Assembly (NCBI GenBank): GCA_049472395.1
Contig: JBLIRR010000001.1
Span: 1-64,000 of the forward strand
Source of the DNA: JBLIRR01 sp049472395
Lineage (GTDB): Bacteria; SZUA-182; DTGQ01; JBLIRR01
Length of the DNA stretch: 64,000 bases
Direction of reading: 5' to 3'
A model generated the notes under the pieces. That model was not told the origin of the DNA, did not search any database, and was given only the letters and a program-made list of their open reading frames with translations. Below, piece after piece: positions 61,920-64,000 of this stretch. Numbering within the stretch: the stretch's first letter is position 1; every line of letters starts with the position of its first letter. The translations under genes were made by a program, and so were the position numbers.

Positions 61920-62867
61920 ATGAGACCTGAACTTAAAGTAATAGCAGGAAATTCAAATATTAAATTAGCGCAAGGAATTGCCAGTTATTTAAATTTGGAC
62001 TTGGTAGATGCGGATATAAAGCAGTTCTCTGATGGAGAAGCACAGATCCAAATTAATGAAAATATCAGAGGAGCGGATATATTTGTCGTGCAATCAACCT
62101 GCTCCCCCGCAGCGACCAATCTAATGGAATTATTAATCATTATTGATGCTCTAAAGCGAGCCTCCGCCCGAAGAATAACCGCTGTTATACCATATTTTGG
62201 TTTTGCTCGGCAAGATAGAAAGGTCCGACCGAGAGTTCCCATCACGGCAAAATTAGTAGCAGACTTAATTACAACCGCCGGGGCAAATCGTGTCGTCACC
62301 GTTGACCTTCATGCGGGACAAATACAAGGCTTTTTTAATATATCAGTTGATAATCTTTTTTCAACAGGGGTCATGGTTGAATATATCAGAACCCTGCATT
62401 TAAATGATTTAGTAATGGTTTCCCCTGACGCCGGAGGAGTGGAGAGAGCGCGCGCATTTGCTAAGCTCGTAAATGCGAGTTTATCAATTATTGATAAACG
62501 AAGAAGCACTCCCAATGAGGCTGAAGTAATGCATATTGTAGGAGAGGTAAAGGATAAAGATGCTCTTATAATCGATGACATGGTAGATACCGCAGGGACA
62601 CTCACAAAAGCAGCAAAGGCTTTAAAGGATAACGGAGCTAAAAGAGTACTCGCGTGTTGTACTCATCCCGTGCTCTCCGATGACTCTATAAAAAGGATAA
62701 ATGATTCGGTCATCGAAAAATTGATTGTGACCGACACTATCCCCTTATCATCAAGCGCATGCTCTTCTGAAAAAATAGAAACCCGATCAGTGGCCTCTCT
62801 GCTTGGAGAGGTTATCTACCGTATAAATGTAGACAAATCAGTAAGTTCTTTATTCCAGTATAGTTAA
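61920..62867 (+). CDS. prs: Ribose-phosphate pyrophosphokinase
   Basis: Makes PRPP from ribose-5-phosphate and ATP. 315 residues: GNSNIKLAQGIASYLN, FSDGEAQIQINENIRG, YFGFARQDRKVRPRVPI, VDLHAGQIQGFF and the PRPP-binding loop LIIDDMVDTAGTLTKA. All family hallmarks are present and length is normal. It is followed by rplY with a 11-base gap, the usual prs-rplY-pth order. May share the tRNA-Gln promoter. Confidence 0.96.
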   Translation: MRPELKVIAGNSNIKLAQGIASYLNLDLVDADIKQFSDGEAQIQINENIRGADIFVVQSTCSPAATNLMELLIIIDALKRASARRITAVIPYFGFARQDRKVRPRVPITAKLVADLITTAGANRVVTVDLHAGQIQGFFNISVDNLFSTGVMVEYIRTLHLNDLVMVSPDAGGVERARAFAKLVNASLSIIDKRRSTPNEAEVMHIVGEVKDKDALIIDDMVDTAGTLTKAAKALKDNGAKRVLACCTHPVLSDDSIKRINDSVIEKLIVTDTIPLSSSACSSEKIETRSVASLLGEVIYRINVDKSVSSLFQYS

Positions 62868-62878
62868 GGAGTGATTTA

Positions 62879-63535
62879 ATGTCAATTAAAATAAGCATAC
62901 CTGCTATTAAGAGAAATGAGTTTAAGAAAAAGGGATCAAAGGCTGTAAGGGCCTCGGGGAGAGTACCCGCAATAATTTATGGTGGTAAGACTAGCCCCCA
63001 AGCCATATCCTTTGATATGAGGGAATTTATTAAATTAACCCGTGGGCATTCCTTTGAAAATATAATTGTTGAAATTGCCTTAAAAAATAATGGAAAGCCG
63101 GAATCAAAGACGGTTGTTATTAAAGAAGTGCAGGTTGATCCGATTCGCAATAGATTATTGCACGTGGATTTTTTTGAAGTATCAATGGATCAGGTCATAC
63201 ACGTCCATGTACCTATTAAATTTATCGGCACAGCCATAGGCATCAAGGAACAGGGGGGAATGTTAGACGCTCCGGTGCGTGAAATATTGGTAAAATGTCT
63301 GCCTATGGAAATGCCGGATGAGATAGAGGTTGATATTTCAAATCTTAGAATAGGGGATGTGATCCATATTAAAGATATTGCTATCCCCCAGGGAGTAACA
63401 GCCTTGGATGATCAAGAAAAGGTAATTGCTTCTATGGTATCAAGAGTAAAGTCAACTGAAGCAGCTGTGAAAGAAGAAGTGGTGGAAGAGGCTGCAAAAG
63501 AACCCGAAGTCGTGAGCAAGAAACCTAAAGAATGA
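62879..63535 (+). CDS. rplY: 50S ribosomal protein L25/CTC
   Basis: Binds 5S rRNA. 218 residues: N-terminal L25 domain (RNEFKKKGSKAVRASGRVPAIIYGG) and a C-terminal CTC/TL5 beta domain (HVHVPIKFIGTAIGIKEQGG and PDEIEVDISNLRIGDVIHIKD). The acidic, lysine-rich tail is common. AAGGAG lies seven bases before the ATG. This long form is typical of non-enterobacterial species. Confidence 0.95.
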   Translation: MSIKISIPAIKRNEFKKKGSKAVRASGRVPAIIYGGKTSPQAISFDMREFIKLTRGHSFENIIVEIALKNNGKPESKTVVIKEVQVDPIRNRLLHVDFFEVSMDQVIHVHVPIKFIGTAIGIKEQGGMLDAPVREILVKCLPMEMPDEIEVDISNLRIGDVIHIKDIAIPQGVTALDDQEKVIASMVSRVKSTEAAVKEEVVEEAAKEPEVVSKKPKE

Positions 63536-63561
63536 GTGAAAAAATTATACCTATTAAATGA

Positions 63562-64000
63562 GTGTGTAACACGAAAGAATGGCTGATCGCAGGGCTGGGG
63601 AATCCTGGTAAAAAATATGAATTAACAAGGCATAATGTAGGTTTTTGGGCTATAGATGCGCTGTCGGAAAGATTAAACATACCATGTGATAATATTCACT
63701 CTCATGTGAGGTGGGGACGAGGGACAGTTAAGAATCAGTGCATAAGGCTTATTAAACCTTATACTTATATGAATTTAAGTGGGGAAGGAATTTACTCTTT
63801 TATCTCTTACTTTAAGATAGATCCTTTCCATCTTATTGTATTTCATGATGACATGGATTTAGAGATTGGCAGTGTCAAAATTTGTGAAAAGAGGGGCTCA
63901 GGGGGACATAGAGGGGTTGAATCGATTATCGCGTGTGTGGGAACATTTGATTTTATTCGTGTCAGAATTGGAATCGGTCATCCTCAAAAAGGGAATGATC
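63562..64000 (+). CDS. pth: Peptidyl-tRNA hydrolase (3' end outside window)
   Basis: Recycles peptidyl-tRNA. 146 codons visible: LIAGLGNPGKKYELTRHNVGF (catalytic Asn and His), KPYTYMNLSGEGI, FHDDMDLEIG (catalytic Asp) and GSGGHRGVESI. The start is a GTG directly after an in-frame TGA (63559-63561), with no obvious Shine-Dalgarno. Follows rplY by 26 bases. The gene runs off the right edge. Confidence 0.93.
   Translation, partial: MCNTKEWLIAGLGNPGKKYELTRHNVGFWAIDALSERLNIPCDNIHSHVRWGRGTVKNQCIRLIKPYTYMNLSGEGIYSFISYFKIDPFHLIVFHDDMDLEIGSVKICEKRGSGGHRGVESIIACVGTFDFIRVRIGIGHPQKGND

Noticed and set aside
1..64000. Riboswitch, JUMPstart/ops element, rRNA or complete insertion sequence
   Set aside because: I looked for ops-like GGCGGTAG motifs, terminal inverted repeats around transposase genes and riboswitch-like leaders and saw none convincing.

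Overview
The window looks like chromosomal DNA of an AT-rich, diderm (Gram-negative-type) bacterium, probably an uncultured candidate-phylum lineage. The diderm call rests on a Wza/SLBB-type export protein, several lipobox lipoproteins, OMPP1/TraF-type outer-membrane barrels and a LolB-like lipoprotein. No rRNA gene or decisive phylogenetic marker is present, so I do not name a phylum with confidence. Housekeeping anchors are asnS, prs, rplY (CTC form), the 5' part of pth, tRNA-Leu(GAG) and tRNA-Gln(TTG).

Layout. (1) 2-112: the last codons of an unrecognised gene. (2) 194-41375, nearly all minus strand: a large surface-polysaccharide locus. Its parts are a Wzz-type chain-length protein and a multi-SLBB export protein; two tandem WecA/MraY-type initiating phosphotransferases with an unusual C-terminal extension; three GT4 glycosyltransferases, a Wzx flippase, a Wzy candidate, a methyltransferase and sugar epimerases/oxidoreductases; and a nonulosonic-acid (legionaminic-type) block at 28.8-36.7 kb, followed by WecB, RfbC and a pilin-like fibronectin-III protein. 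(3) 4.0-9.8 kb, inside the locus: an island of AAA ATPase/PD-(D/E)XK proteins. Two are duplicates, one of them carrying a precise in-frame 471-bp deletion. They flank a DUF4143-type ATPase and are followed by an Rpn-like PD-(D/E)XK protein with a 12-bp minisatellite. (4) 41.5-44.1 kb, plus strand: tRNA-Leu, a hypothetical gene and asnS. (5) 44.0-46.3 kb, minus strand: FloA-type flotillin with a small membrane partner, and a lipoprotein. (6) 46.4-57.2 kb, minus strand: an envelope gene set led by an ECF-like sigma factor, a soluble zinc-finger anti-sigma candidate, and a CHAT-protease/transmembrane/CsgG-like protein. These are followed by a TPR/CsgG-like lipoprotein, an OMPP1-type barrel, a large secreted protein and a TraF/PorV-like barrel. 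(7) 57.6-64.0 kb, plus strand: a radical SAM protein, a TPR protein, a LolB-like lipoprotein, tRNA-Gln and prs-rplY-pth.

How the genes may work together. The polysaccharide locus encodes a Wzx/Wzy-type pathway: initiation on undecaprenyl phosphate, GT assembly, flipping, polymerisation, and length control/export by Wzz plus the SLBB protein. It also makes an activated CMP-nonulosonate, but neither the LegC aminotransferase nor the LegH acetyltransferase is present. The sigma/anti-sigma/CHAT/CsgG/outer-membrane set is the best candidate for an undescribed system. I infer a trans-envelope signalling pathway in which a caspase-like protease, coupled to a CsgG-like domain beyond the membrane, controls a sigma factor.
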